Assembly: GCA_024220505.1 (NCBI GenBank)
Contig: JAKZZE010000012.1
Span: forward strand, 434,001 to 498,000
Direction: 5' to 3'
DNA: 64,000 bases
Source: Rhizopus arrhizus
Taxonomy: Eukaryota > Mucoromycota > Mucoromycetes > Mucorales > Rhizopodaceae
A program made the position numbers and the translations under genes. Shown piece by piece: positions 11,425-23,432 of this stretch. A model generated the notes under the pieces. The model was not told the DNA's origin. It ran no database searches and saw nothing but the letters and a program-made list of their open reading frames with translations. How positions within the stretch are numbered: the stretch's first letter is position 1; each line of letters opens with the position of its first letter.

Positions 11425-14236
11425 CTAATTACACTGATTTGATAGTTTCCCCATGTAATAACACAATAACATGAGTAATAAAACAAAAGAAAATTGTTGC
11501 ATTGAAAATGTAATGTCGTCTGTAATGACAATGACTGCGCTATGGCGTCTTTCAACTATTACAGGTTCTTCTATCTAAAAAAAGCCAATAATTCTCTTAG
11601 TTGTTCTCTTCATTATCCAGAATATGTATATATGTAATATACCTCATTATATGGTTTCTTATCTTGTTCAATATGTACAACTTCTTCAATTTCTTGAGGA
11701 GCTTCCTTCTCTAAAGGAAACACCTGCTCTTGTTCTTCTTTCACCATTTTAGTTTGAGGATCATCGGTACTACTGCAGGTATACTGAGCCTCACTGCCTT
11801 GTAAAACAGGTGAAATTGTTATATGGATATGTTTTCCTTCCAATATATCACTTTCTGTATATATCCTTAGGCCGACACCTGGTTTGATCGCAACACGTAC
11901 ATTCTCCTTGGGCTGCGTTTCAACATGATAACCTAGAGGATAAATGCTTGCGTGAATTCGAAGATCTGTGCACCATGAGCTGTGGCTCTGTCGTGAGGGT
12001 GCATGCTTAGCAATATAGGTCATTGAATAAAATTTGTTCTCTGTGTCAAAACGCTCAGCGATAATCTTACCCGCCACACGTCGGATGTACGGCGGACAAC
12101 CCACATTTTCAAGATACTGTTTGACCTTTTCTAAGCATGAGGGAACCTGGGTTGTCAACCGCCTGATGATAGATGATGGAAGTGGAGTTTTTCCACCTAA
12201 ATGCATATGAGCAATAAATGTGACCTGTACAGATGTTGAAGTTGGTACAAGAGCCCACCCATAGGCTGAGTAAGTGCCTCGGGTATGCTGCTCTTTTTCC
12301 AATGGAGGAGGTATCAGACCATCTTCTACACTAGTAGATGCGATGTATACAGCTCCTGTGCTGATATTGCTTTCTATGCTTGTAAGGATAGAAAAATCGC
12401 GACTTTGAATGGGAAATAAGCTCTTCATCTTTATATGAATCAAGTATTCTTTTTGTGAGTATCTTTCTATCACTTGTCCGTCCTCAAAATATTCATCCCC
12501 TAAAGCAAATAAGTAAATAAAAGGCATTTATGATGCTTATTAATAACCATATACATATTTTTCGTGCTCCAAAACATTGAATTACTGAACATATCTGTTC
12601 TACTGTCCATTTATCAGAGAATTCATAATAACTTCGCATGATGGGTAACACGGAATCTGGTATTGTTTTGATATACATCTTTATGTCGCTTTCATCCCCA
12701 ATTTGTTTCCATCCATCCAGATTACTTTCTACATAATCTTTCAATATCTCCAAGCTTCTTTTGCGGGAGCTCCTGTGAGGACTAGCTGGGTAAAGCCTGG
12801 GTCTTATTGGGTTATTGCTCACTTTATGAGTAGGTTGCGTTGGTTCAGTTTTAACTATCGAATTGTTACTCTGGAATATATCATCTGCAAACTTGACTTG
12901 TTTAGGTGTGCTTGAACTTAGTGATGATATGCGTGGTGGAGGATTAGATAGAACTACGTGCTCTGAAGGTCGTCTGTGACCTTTGAATAAAGGGGGCAAA
13001 GTAACCTTTCCTAATGTTGGTGAAGATTGCAAGTATTCGGACGAAATCCTAGTAAAAATAAAATTTAGTTGCTCAAACAATGGAGAGAATGCAATAAAAC
13101 TTACTGAGGGGATGGCACGCTAAGGGTAAGTGTAGATTGAGATGTCTGTGTGTGTGTGGCGTGCTTAGATATAGATAGATCTGATATATGCTGTTGGTTT
13201 ATCGTGCTTTGGCCTTGAACTTTTAATCTGTCTGCCTTTCGCTGAAGATAACCATCGATAGCAGCAATAACTAAAGGTTTTCTTGCTAATGATTTTTTTG
13301 TTAACCCTGGAATCCAGCCTTTGATGCTCTCTTGTGTGACATATGTAACTTTGGTAGCTACTGGATATTTGCTTATTTGTTTCAACACCCAACCTTGCAA
13401 CTTTTAAAGAAAACCGATGGTAAACTCAACATCATATGAATTTAAATATACATTAAAACCTAATGTTTACCTTAATTTGGTGTCTATTCTTTCCGGACAC
13501 CTTTGGAACCTTTGGAGTATCTACACTTGTGCATGCAAAAATGATTTCACCATTTGCTAAGCAATCAATTTTTTCTACCAAAGTCACATCGTAAGCTCTA
13601 AATGGAAAACATTTAATTAATCTTTTAAATCGTTTATGATAATTTTTGCTTTTATCACCATTACTTTGATGTTGATGTTGACTTGTATGACTCATAGGTT
13701 AACGAAGTTGAATCATTCAAATTTTCGATTAGTTTTCCTTCTTCGAACCTATAAGTGAGCTTATGAGTTCATTCAACACATTGCCATGTTTATATATCGC
13801 ACAATGCTTACTGTTCATCCCATAGCTTTCGCATACCTATCACATAAAAGATAGACTGAGGAGTAAAGCCCTCAATCACAGCTTCTCCTCGAAATAGTGC
13901 AGACTTTTCTCCTTTGTTTTGTTTCTGAAGCATATAAACTGTCGTTCCACTCTTATGCTTTAACACTTTTTTCCAATCTTTGTCTTGTATAAAGTCCTTG
14001 AGAGAAAGAATCGTTTGGTCTGCTAAATTGGCGAGGTATCCCTGTGAATGAAAGACAGCTGTCATACTCGGCATGCGTTCAGTACGCTTGTAAAACTCGT
14101 CATCGTCACTAAAGATACATGTGGGTGCGGCACCTTCATCTTCTGTCTCGGTTGTTGCAATACCACTATCTCGGTCATAATAATTCGATTTGGCGACACG
14201 AAGAAAAGACGGGTCATCATGCTTTCTATTGTACAT
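11425..14236 (-). CDS. Two-START-domain lipid-binding protein with C-terminal membrane anchor
   Basis: START domains bind single lipids or sterols. Exon 1 (from 14236, MYNRKHDDPSF) plus the next exons form a first START domain: ILSLKDFIQDKDWKKVLKHK, then YDVTLVEKIDCLANGEIIFA, then KVTYVTQESIKGWIPG and VIAAIDGYLQRKAD. After a Ser/Pro-rich linker a second START domain follows: LKDYVESNLDGWKQIGDESD, then SRDFSILTSIES, YSAYGWALVPTST and SCLEKVKQYLEN. A last exon (about 11425-11576) reads IEEPVIVERRHSAVIV, then a 15-residue hydrophobic helix (FSFVLLLMLLCYYMG) and a short tail. This suggests a tail-anchored lipid-transfer protein at an organelle membrane. All splice joints keep frame. The lipid is unknown. 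Confidence 0.8.
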
Positions 14237-15401
14237 GGTTGTTAAAAAGAGAAAGAGAGAAAGAGAGAAAAGAAGAAGAGAAAGGCTCAGAAGGCACAAA
14301 AAAATGGCGGAGGGGGGATGTTAACAAATCTTCTACAATTAGAAACAAGCTTTATTATCAGTGTAACAATTAATAAGTATTCTGTACAAATCAATTGTTT
14401 TTATAACTTATAAAGTGCTTAAAGCTGGACATTTTAAAGTAATTAATTTTTATGAAAGTGACCGGTGCTTTCCTCTTTATCAATTTCTGAAATATCAGTT
14501 TCAAGTTAATATAAATTGCGGATCTTACCACGTGTGGCTTAATAAAGCGGTTGTTTACTTTCCATTTTAAGCATAATTGTTACACTCACGTCGAAATATG
14601 AGAATCAAAGATTGTCCCATTTTGATTGATCTTCACCTCAGTAAAGATAGTCCTACAGTATTAAAAAGAAAGTCGCGCTAGTGAAGCTTTGGTATATTTC
14701 TCTGGACTCAATTTAAATTGATTTTTCTTCATGTAATCGCTTCACTAACAACCTATTAAATTTGAATTCATAAACTATAAACTCTCATAATATTATTGTC
14801 TTTTTTAATTAAATGTGGCATAATTACCCCATATTCATAAATCAATTCAAAATCGAACAAAGAAACTGGATTGTCTTTAATATTTTTCATGTCTCACAAG
14901 AGATTAATAAGTGCTTTGATACAATTTTATTAATAGTTTTACAATGTAATTCTTTTTCATATGATCGTGTTTTCTTTAAATGGACATACTTGTAAATCCC
15001 AATTATGCAATGATATTGCTAGTGTTTTGCAAAGGCAAAGCTTGGATGAAGAAAAGCTTATTACTTATATTACAAAATACATTTATAGAAAAGCTGAATT
15101 GTACTTGTTTTAAGTTAGTATAAAAAGACATGTGCTACTATTCTCAATTTAAACTACCGGAAGATTATGTTTACTATGCAAGCATACATCAGTAATGATC
15201 ATTATAAAAGTGAAAAACATAGAACGGTATACTTTCTTAGTCTGAATTTAGGTGAAATCTATGTGATATTGAAACAGAATAAGGATCAAGTATAGAGTGT
15301 ACACTATGATATATTAGGTAAATATTTAAAAGAATGGCAAACTTCATTCATAGATCATTAGAAACAAGTTAAACTGAAAGAGATGGCATGATTTATTTTA
15401 T
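14237..15401. other. No supported gene
   Basis: AT-rich intergenic sequence. One 60-codon forward frame (14813-14995) has no recognisable features and is treated as chance. Confidence 0.5.
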
Positions 15402-16703
15402 TTAAAATGGTAACAAGTTACTATACATATAGAGCGATTCATTGATTACAATCTCTATACTTCCTCCTCCTTGTACATTTATTTTTTCAATAATGTACTT
15501 TATCCAAGCAGCCAACTTACTTCCTTTATCTTGAGTGAATGGCCAGCCGGTAAATCGAATGCCTGAAACTGTACCAACACCATAATAAGGTCCCATTGAT
15601 ATAAACATGGCTGGTTTTGCATTTTGATATGGTACCATCTTTTGTCCGTTCAATACTCTTGATAAATTGCGCACAAAATGCATGGCTTGCATATGAGCTG
15701 TGTAGTATAATTTTGCTTCACCAAGATTGTTAATATCCCCTAAGGCAAATACATTGCTTTTCCCTTTGACATTCAATGTTTTTTCTACTTGAATGTATCC
15801 TTTATCATCAAGCCATTCCTGGTATGATTCCTTCAAAAACTCAGAATTTGGCTTTACTCCAATGCAATTATAAACCAAATCTGCTATAATTTCTTGTTTT
15901 GATTCATCTGTTACATAGACATCGCTGTCTTTGTATTTCTTTTCTATTTTTTCATTCGAAATAAGCTTCACATCAATAGAATTTAATATTTTTTGAGCAT
16001 ATTTTCCTAGTTCCTGAGGTGCACTGGCCAACACACATGACCCACTATTTACTAAAGTTACCAATTTTTGAGGTGATCGGTAGACTATTTCTGCTGCTGA
16101 CTCTACGCCCACTGGGCCACCACCAATGATCAGTATGCTTTTCGCGTTTAGGTAAGCTTGTCTTTGTTCATTTAAATATGTCATTCTCGCTTCTAAATTT
16201 AAATTATGGGTGATGTCATTTGGTTTCCATGGGTCAGCATAACTTGAGCCAGTACAGATCGCGAGATAGTCATAATCAATCGATACCAGTTCATCTTTCT
16301 TTACAGACACATAAACTATAAAAATAATACAAATATGTTTTAGAATACAATACTAATTAGACTGATTTATTTACCTTGGTTCTCTCCTAAGCTTTTTACT
16401 TTTCCGGGAACGAATTTGACGTTCAACTTTTTCAGTACTGTTTCATAATCAAACGTGATATTCATAAAATGTCGATGGAATTCTTCCGAGGATTTTTCAT
16501 ATAAAACTGAGCATAATGCAGGTGTATACTCAAAAAAAGTCTACATTTAATAGAAAAATTAGCTGTGCATGAAAATAGCAGACATCAAACCATACTTTAC
16601 TATCCACCAGAGTTACTTCAATATCCGAAATCTTTGAGCGCATTACTCTTATAGCAATCAAGAAACCTGCTGCACCTCCACCCAATATAACAAGCTTTTT
16701 CAT
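15402..16703 (-). CDS. AIF/FSP1-like FAD-dependent NAD(P)H oxidoreductase
   Basis: A pyridine nucleotide-disulphide oxidoreductase-fold flavoprotein of the AIFM2/FSP1 (Ndi1-related) group. Three exons: one from 16703 encoding MKKLVILGGGAAGFLIAIRV, with the FAD dinucleotide-binding GxGxxG; a middle exon (FFEYTPALCSVLYEKS, VLKKLNVKFVPGKV); and a long final exon. The final exon has LAICTGSSYADPWK, a second Rossmann motif for NAD(P)H (ILIIGGGPVGVESAAEIVYR), DLVYNCIGVKPNSEFL and the FAD-contacting NVFALGDINNLGEAK. About 395 residues. The Rossmann fold starts at residue 3, so there is no cleavable presequence. This fits a cytosolic or membrane-peripheral enzyme. It shares a 196-bp divergent promoter region with IML2. 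Confidence 0.85.
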
Positions 16704-16899
16704 GATGAGACAATAACAGCAAAGAGGAAAAGAAAGGAAACAAACAAAAATCTTATGAATATTTACAAGCCTTTTTTATGCGGTCGGGGTTAAAGTAAAA
16801 CTCAAGTTTTCAGGAAACACAAAATTGTTGTTCTCCGCTTATTATGTACTGTTGCACATCTCAACTTTTTTCTTTTCTTTTTCTTTTTTACAACAAAAA

Positions 16900-19800
16900 A
16901 TGGCCAAAAATACATCAAAAGGCTCTGGTGATAAAAAAAATGTATGGAAAGGTATACAAAAAAGATTATCTACCGCAGCTACAAAAAAACCCCAAGATGG
17001 TGAGCAAGTATCAACACATACAAAGGTATATAAAATCATCCTTTTCTTTATTTAAAATGGGACGAATAAAGTTAAATAACTTAATTTTACTATCATTATT
17101 AGACTGAGGACAGTAGATCAAAAACTTCCTCAATTACAAGCTTGGATGATTTTAAAGATGCTGAAAATGACACTGTAGAAGACGATGAAGACGATGATTA
17201 TTTTCAAAATGAAGACTTAGAAGAGAAACAAAAGAAAAGTCCAGAAGAAAATCAGACTGAAGAGATAAGAGATTCTTTAGAAGAGACAAAGGTAGAAGGA
17301 ACTCTAAAAATTCTGCGAGACCTTTATCAGAAATGGCATTCATTTTACCTGCTTTACAAAACCATGGATATGATTCTGATGAAGATGATAATGATAATGA
17401 ATCTTTGAAAGATCCAAGAGAAATCCAAGAGGAGGAGAAGCCATTTGAAGAGAATGAGAAGGAAGAAGTAACCAAATCAGTAGAGCCACAAGCTATCCAA
17501 CCCGCTGCTGCCCCTATTTTACCGGTTGAACTTAAGCCAGTTTCCTCTGAAAAGCCAACCACTTACGAGCCTATTCCAGATGAGAAAGAGGCAACCAAAG
17601 AGATCCCAACAAAAAAGTTACATGAGGTGCATGCCATTTACACACCAATGTTGGTTCCTGAACACAAACAAGATTCTACCCAAGAGGACGCAGAAGCAGT
17701 AACATCGGTGCCCGAAATTAAAGACAGCGACTTGAGCCCTGTTAAACAGCCAGTTACTGATACTCCAAAGGCAGATCCCGATAGTGGAATCCCTGATAAT
17801 GGAACAATCGATAGTGAGGTAGTTGATAGTGGGGTATCCAGTTCTTCCCCTCCTGTCGAAAAGCAAACCAATCGTTTAGCAAACATCCTGCCTGCTGTAG
17901 AGGAATCTTTTAAGCATATAACTTCCGCTTCAGACCTCAAAAAGTCTTTAGAAGAGCAGTTGCCTGCTCGGGATAAAGAACGGGCTAGTCGCAGCAGGGA
18001 ATTTGAATACTCTATCGAAGACCCTATTGATCTTGATTTATTTAGAGACAATGTGATCGCCATTCAATCCATTGATCCAAAGGATATACCCGTAAATGAC
18101 TTGAAACCTCGCCAACAAGAAGAAGCAGGCAAGTAGAAACACGATTTCCAAACTGTAGCTGGATATGTACTTACATGCTTCATTACACTCATAGATCAAC
18201 CTATTAGGGAAGGAATGAAGTATTTGTTTGATAACCGCTTTATGAAAGCTAAGTCTATATTTGAAACAAGATCAACGGTGGATCCTTTGTACGCATTAGG
18301 GTTAGGAGCAATGGCTTTCATCAAAGCTATTATGACATTTCATGAATTTGATCGAGAAACAGCTATGAGCGCATTGGCTACAGCATATACCATTGCTAAA
18401 GCACAAATTGATAACACATCCTTTAAAAAGCCATTTAAAGATACCGTTACCCAGTACTTCACATCTATTCTTTCACATAATAATACCGGTTTGCCTGCGA
18501 ATCCATCTGCATCAACCATGCCAAACAGTAGCGGTGGAATTTCGGATCCTAGCTCCTTTATGCCAAATGGAGTATTAAGAGCTCATGTTGTAAAAGCTGA
18601 ATGTTGTCTTTTAATGGGCATTCTTCAGATGACACAGGAAAGTGTAATTGGTTACTTGAAATGTGGTTTAAACATTAGAAGAGGTATTTATTAAACACGT
18701 ATAAAAAAGGGATGTATAAAGCACAGCTCTCATTCTTTTTGTGTAGCATATCACAGTTACGGCATTGTATGGCGAGAATATAAGCGAATGGGGCAAGAGT
18801 ATACAAAATATATGGATTGTGATACCGTCTCAGCTATTCAATTCGGCATTGGTTCTGTACACCTCATCTTATCATCCATGCCTCCAAAAATTTTGAAGAT
18901 TTTCTCTCTTTTAGGATGGAAAAGTGACAAGCAACTAGGCTTTGCCTTACTTAAGCTGTGCTTGGAAGGAGGTGGCATCCGGGCTCCGCTGGCTTCTTTA
19001 ATGTAAGATTTTATTTACTTTTATGTATGATTTGATTTTGACTAGCAAAAAATCTGTACAGGCTTCTCGCTTATTATTCTGTGTTGACTTCGTTTGCCCC
19101 TCAATTGTATACAAAAGATATGATGAGCCCAGCCATCGAATGTCTGCTCGATGCACAGGGTAAGCACCCCAACTCTTGCTTTTTCCTCTTTTTCGCAGCT
19201 CGTATCTCAAGAGTGGCAAAAAACCTGCCACTTTCCATTCAATCGTTTACATTTGCAGCTGAATCCAGCAAGGGAGAATGGACAGAAGTTGCCATGAAGC
19301 AGCTATCAGACTACGAAATCGGCTTTAATCTTGCTCTTCAATTAGATTGGAAAGCCGCTGCTACTTATTTTGAACAGCTTAGTCAGGAGAAGTACTGGTC
19401 CCCCGCTTTTTCAAAATATTTTGTAGGTGCCTGCTTTGAAATGAACGGTCAAAGAACAGAAGCTATTTTAGCATTTGCCCAAGTACCAGAATCAGCCAAA
19501 GATCAAAACAAAAAGTCATATATTGATGCTTATGTGGAGAAAAAGGTCGAGTTTTTTCAAAAGAGCGGCTACCAAGACTTGGACTTTAGCTTACCTGGTA
19601 TAGAAATCTTTCTTGTGCTAAACGCATTTGAATACATGGAAAAGGAGTCACTAGAAGCTTGTCTTGAAAAAGTAGAACGAGCATTGGAAATGATTTATGA
19701 GCGAGAAAAAATAGAATATACTATCCGACTTCGTGAGCTAGTTCCTGCTTCGGCTCCACCAGATTATTATGACCAAAGATGTGTCTTGTTGCTTTCTAAG

Positions 19801-20224
19801 GCATCAATCTTGAACTCACTAGGTCGCTATGACGAAACAATTCCTCATTTGAATTGGGTGCTTGATCATAGGGACTGCATCACGCATGAAACGTGGGTTG
19901 TACCATTTGCTTATTGGGGTAAGGATATAAGAAGCGAGGAAGACATAGCAACAAAGAAAGCCTAATTTTTTTTTGTTGAATATAGAGTCTGGAGTTACTA
20001 GTTGGGGTTTAAATAATTACGTGAAGAGCCGTAAACTATGGCAGCTTGCAATGGCCTGTACAAAATATGACTTTGAGTATCGCATGGCCGTTCGTTTAAG
20101 TCTTGCCTTAAGCAAATGCGATGATATTGGTGTGACACATATTGATGATAAAGAACTTAAAGGTGAAAGTACAAATAGTCGGAAACGTATGCCTATTTTG
20201 AGTATATCTCCACAAGTTGTCTAA
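16900..20224 (+). CDS. IML2: Iml2/TTC39-family (DUF3808) TPR protein, with an apparent frameshift
   Basis: Iml2 proteins are TPR-type proteins of the cell periphery and mitochondrial outer membrane with a role in clearing inclusion bodies around lipid droplets. The conserved part is clear: EGMKYLFDNRFMKAKSIFET, LYALGLGAMAFIKAIMTFHE, YHSYGIVWREYKRM, FGIGSVHLILSSMPPKILKI, SLLGWKSDKQLGF and the C-terminal ESGVTSWGLNNYVKSRKLWQ. The N-terminal ~370 residues are acidic and disordered. Introns lie near 17023-17102, 18131-18194 (a GC-AG intron), 18686-18747, 19003-19061 and 19919-19985. Between 17300 and 17333 the reading frame shifts from MAKNT...LEETK to ...LSEMAFILPALQN with no usable intron. A single missing A in the run at about 17309-17313 would explain it. 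Confidence 0.85.
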
Positions 20225-21701
20225 AATGGAAATAGCTTTTCTCTTAAATAAAATTAAAACATTAATATAATAAAGTGAAAGGACGCGCTTATAAAGGAAT
20301 TTTGTAAGGATTGGAAAATTTGGAATATGGCAAGCTTGTGTATAGTACAGTTATATTAAAATTGAACAATAATGTTTCAAAGTGAGGTTAGCAATATCAT
20401 TAGAAATAACATCTTTTTGCAGATCATTCCCACGCGTGTCAAGGTTGCCACAAGTTCAAGGGGCGTCTAATGATGAGATTAAATGAATTTGAAGAAAAAA
20501 TACAACTTCAAATTTTATACTTTAAAATACTTTTACATTTTTTTTTTTTTTTCGTAAAAGGAATACACATTATTTTAGCTAAGCCTTCTTGATTGACAAA
20601 TGTTAATATAAACTGCAAAAGCATATGCTATGTCATTTAATTCGTTCAGATTTGTTAAAGCTGATTGTTTTTAAAGTATATTTGTACAACTAGTTTTTAC
20701 TACAAAGACGATAGACAATAACAGAAGTACTCTATTTATTGGCTCAGTAAGCTCATTGCTGCTCTGAAAAAGGAACTTTAAAGGTGCTAATAGGCTTTTT
20801 TCCGAGGGATTAATGCTTGGCTTGTTATGCATAAATTAAGGTAAAGCTTTATATAGCTTGCTTGTAAGAACAGCTTCACAATCTCTTGCAATGTTATTAT
20901 TATCTAGATATCCAAATTCGGAATGATAATCAAAGGAGTTAAAAGCAACAGCAAAAGTCTGCGTTGTTACATTATCGGCTTTACACATATCCAATTTTAT
21001 TTTTGGTAGAGAATAATCAAATTCGGCTGGTTACTTACAGAGCACATCTTACTCACAAAGGAAAAGATGTTCATGTAAGAAAGTCAAGTATTTATTTAGG
21101 TTTTAAAGAACGAAGATTAGAAGCCTCAACTACCCATTTTTGGTCATTAAACAAGGCCAAATAAATCTTGTACATATTATATTACTTTATACAGGAATCA
21201 AGAGCTTTGTTGCTTTCCCTAACTTGGGGATTTATTGTCTTTAAATAGACACTTGTTCCACCCTCCAATATCTGACATCTAAACAATTTATCTGAAAAAG
21301 AGGAGAAACAGGCAACGATTCTCGCTCTTTTTACATTTAAAAGTACATGAAAAGTAAGTCTTTTGCTGATGCTATTGTTACTAAACCGTAAAAAAAATAT
21401 GAAAGTCTAGACTATAAGACATTGACATATTTCAATCTCTCGATTCAATAAAATCAAAGAAGTCTGCACGAGTTTCCAATTTTGAGCACTTGCATCTCCT
21501 ACTGAATCAGTACAAAACATCTCACTTAATTTTATTTGTGTAGCCTAAATAGCATTCATTTTCATACTTTGAATCGAACACACTTTTTAAGTTTCTTTTT
21601 TTCTCTTTTCTTTTTCTTTTATCTTTTTTATCTTTTTTTCTTTGACCCCTTACCCTTCCTTTCTACATAACACAAATAAACAGAAAATAACAATTCCAAC
21701 A
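20225..21701. other. No supported gene
   Basis: Intergenic, AT-rich. The 67-codon frame at 20964-21164 has no recognisable feature. The last 100 bp (about 21595-21660) are a strongly pyrimidine-rich tract ahead of the secreted barrel protein and probably form its core promoter and leader. Confidence 0.5.
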
Positions 21702-22313
21702 ATGAAACTTCTCCTTACTCTTTGTTTACTAGTTATTGTTTGCCTCATTAATGTCGCAAAGGCTGCTGACCTTCGTGGACGTGGAATTGCTACAGTCATG
21801 CAATTCGGCAACTCTACTACTACAGATCTCAATAAGCGAGGTGGACGTGGCACCTGGTAGATTCATGAAAGCATACTATTTGAATACAAAGTGATTGACA
21901 GCTGGCATTATTATAGGTACAGCGGAGCTGATTTGAAGAATGCCGCTTGTTACGATCGTATTGGCCTTCCCAAATACTCTGCTACTATTCACAGTATGAT
22001 CGGCGCCATGGTAATAGATATAACTAAGCGAATGCCAAATACTAACCACGTTCACATTTTTTTAATGTAGGCTATGAAGAAGTTTGAAAACTGTTACAAA
22101 TGCATGAAAATCACCAACAACAGTAATAAAAAGAGTATTGTTGTTAAGATTGTTGACAAGTGTGCTGGCTGTGTTGTCGGAAAGGCCATTGATTTGACTC
22201 CTGGTGCTTTCCAAAAGCTTGCTAAACTTGATGTTGGTGTTCTCAACATTTCTTGGAAGGCCGTCTCTTGTCCCAGTAACATTAAACCTAAAATGGGCCC
22301 CAAAAAGGCCTAA
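21702..22313 (+). CDS. Secreted double-psi beta-barrel (RlpA/expansin-like) protein
   Basis: Starts with a clear signal peptide (MKLLLTLCLLVIVCLINVAK, cleavage around AKA-AD). Three exons (21702-21857, about 21917-22012, 22071-22313) splice to give about 165 residues with the RlpA-like barrel signatures: GRGTWYSGADLKNAACYDR, then SMIGAMAMKKFENCYKC and KSIVVKIVDKCAGCVVGKAI, then DLTPGAFQKLAKLDVGVLNI. The aspartate of the IVDKC strand and several paired cysteines are kept. Fungal relatives are small extracellular proteins thought to act on or bind cell-wall polysaccharide. Enzymatic activity is not demonstrated for most of them. There is no separate carbohydrate-binding module. Confidence 0.85.
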
Positions 22314-22368
22314 TAGAATAAAAATGACACTAAACATACATGTTATTTGTACTTTTATAATCATAAAT

Positions 22369-22773
22369 TACTGTATTTCCACTCTCAATTTACTGAATTT
22401 TTGAAAAGTCCGCCCGCTTTTTTGAATTATTTTGGACATTTGTGTGAGGTTAAATTGCCCATAATAATGAGACCAATTTGACCAGGTGTTTGAAGCCAGT
22501 TTGCCCAGCTTTTTGAGAATAAATTCACCACCATTTTCAATCAAGTTGCCCAATTTTTTGAGCCAATCATCATAAACAATATTCGTAAAAATGAACTTCT
22601 TTCATGGAGATGGAAAAGGTGGTATTGTGGATGAATCTGGCAAGGAAGCAAGTACTTCCCTCATTTCGATTAAGAAACTTGACAGTTTTAACTAGTATAT
22701 AAAAGCCAAAAACCTTATTTAAACCTTCCTTATTGAGAAAAAAAGCTCAGAAGGTCTCACTGGCAAAAATCAT
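22369..22773 (+). repeat. Left 405-bp terminal inverted repeat
   Basis: Reverse complement of 27013-27417. It contains a 61-codon frame on the reverse strand that is mirrored in the right repeat; this is a consequence of the duplication, not evidence for a gene. Confidence 0.9.
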
Positions 22774-23432
22774 GTTGCTTCTCTTTCATGTATAGTTTCT
22801 GTCGTATTTGAAGAAGGTTATACGAATACAAATACTCGGGTGTGAAGAGATTAGAGTTCTAGCTATTCAGCACATGCTCTACAAAACACGAATAGTTAAA
22901 TAGTATTCGTTGAGCGACACTTTAGTATAGTTTTGAGTAGCAATACTCACATACACAAAGGTGTTAGATTATTACTATATATTAATACACCTTTATTGAT
23001 ACAAAAATAAGACTGTATTCGCTACATAGCTACGATTCACCTTTTAATGAAAATGATATCAGCTATGCTACTGGATTTCGGTACTAGTGAAAAAGTACAG
23101 TAGAAATATATGTTTCTAGAATTATCAAGGAATACATACAATGTCATGCAAATTTTTAAAAACATTTTCTTTAATAATTGGGTAGCATAATCACTTGCGA
23201 GTATTTTCTTGTTGTAACAAGAAAGTGCCAAGTGTAATGCATCATAGTTTTAATATCTTTGAGAACCTCTCATGCTCTTTTTATTCAGTATGATAATCTT
23301 ATGCACTTTTTTAAACACACCAACACTTCATGCATATTTTTATCTACAATATAGCCAGTTTCATAATACATATCTTTTTATTTGGTATAGCTTTTCATAA
23401 ACATTAGAAATAGCTTAACAATATACAAATTT

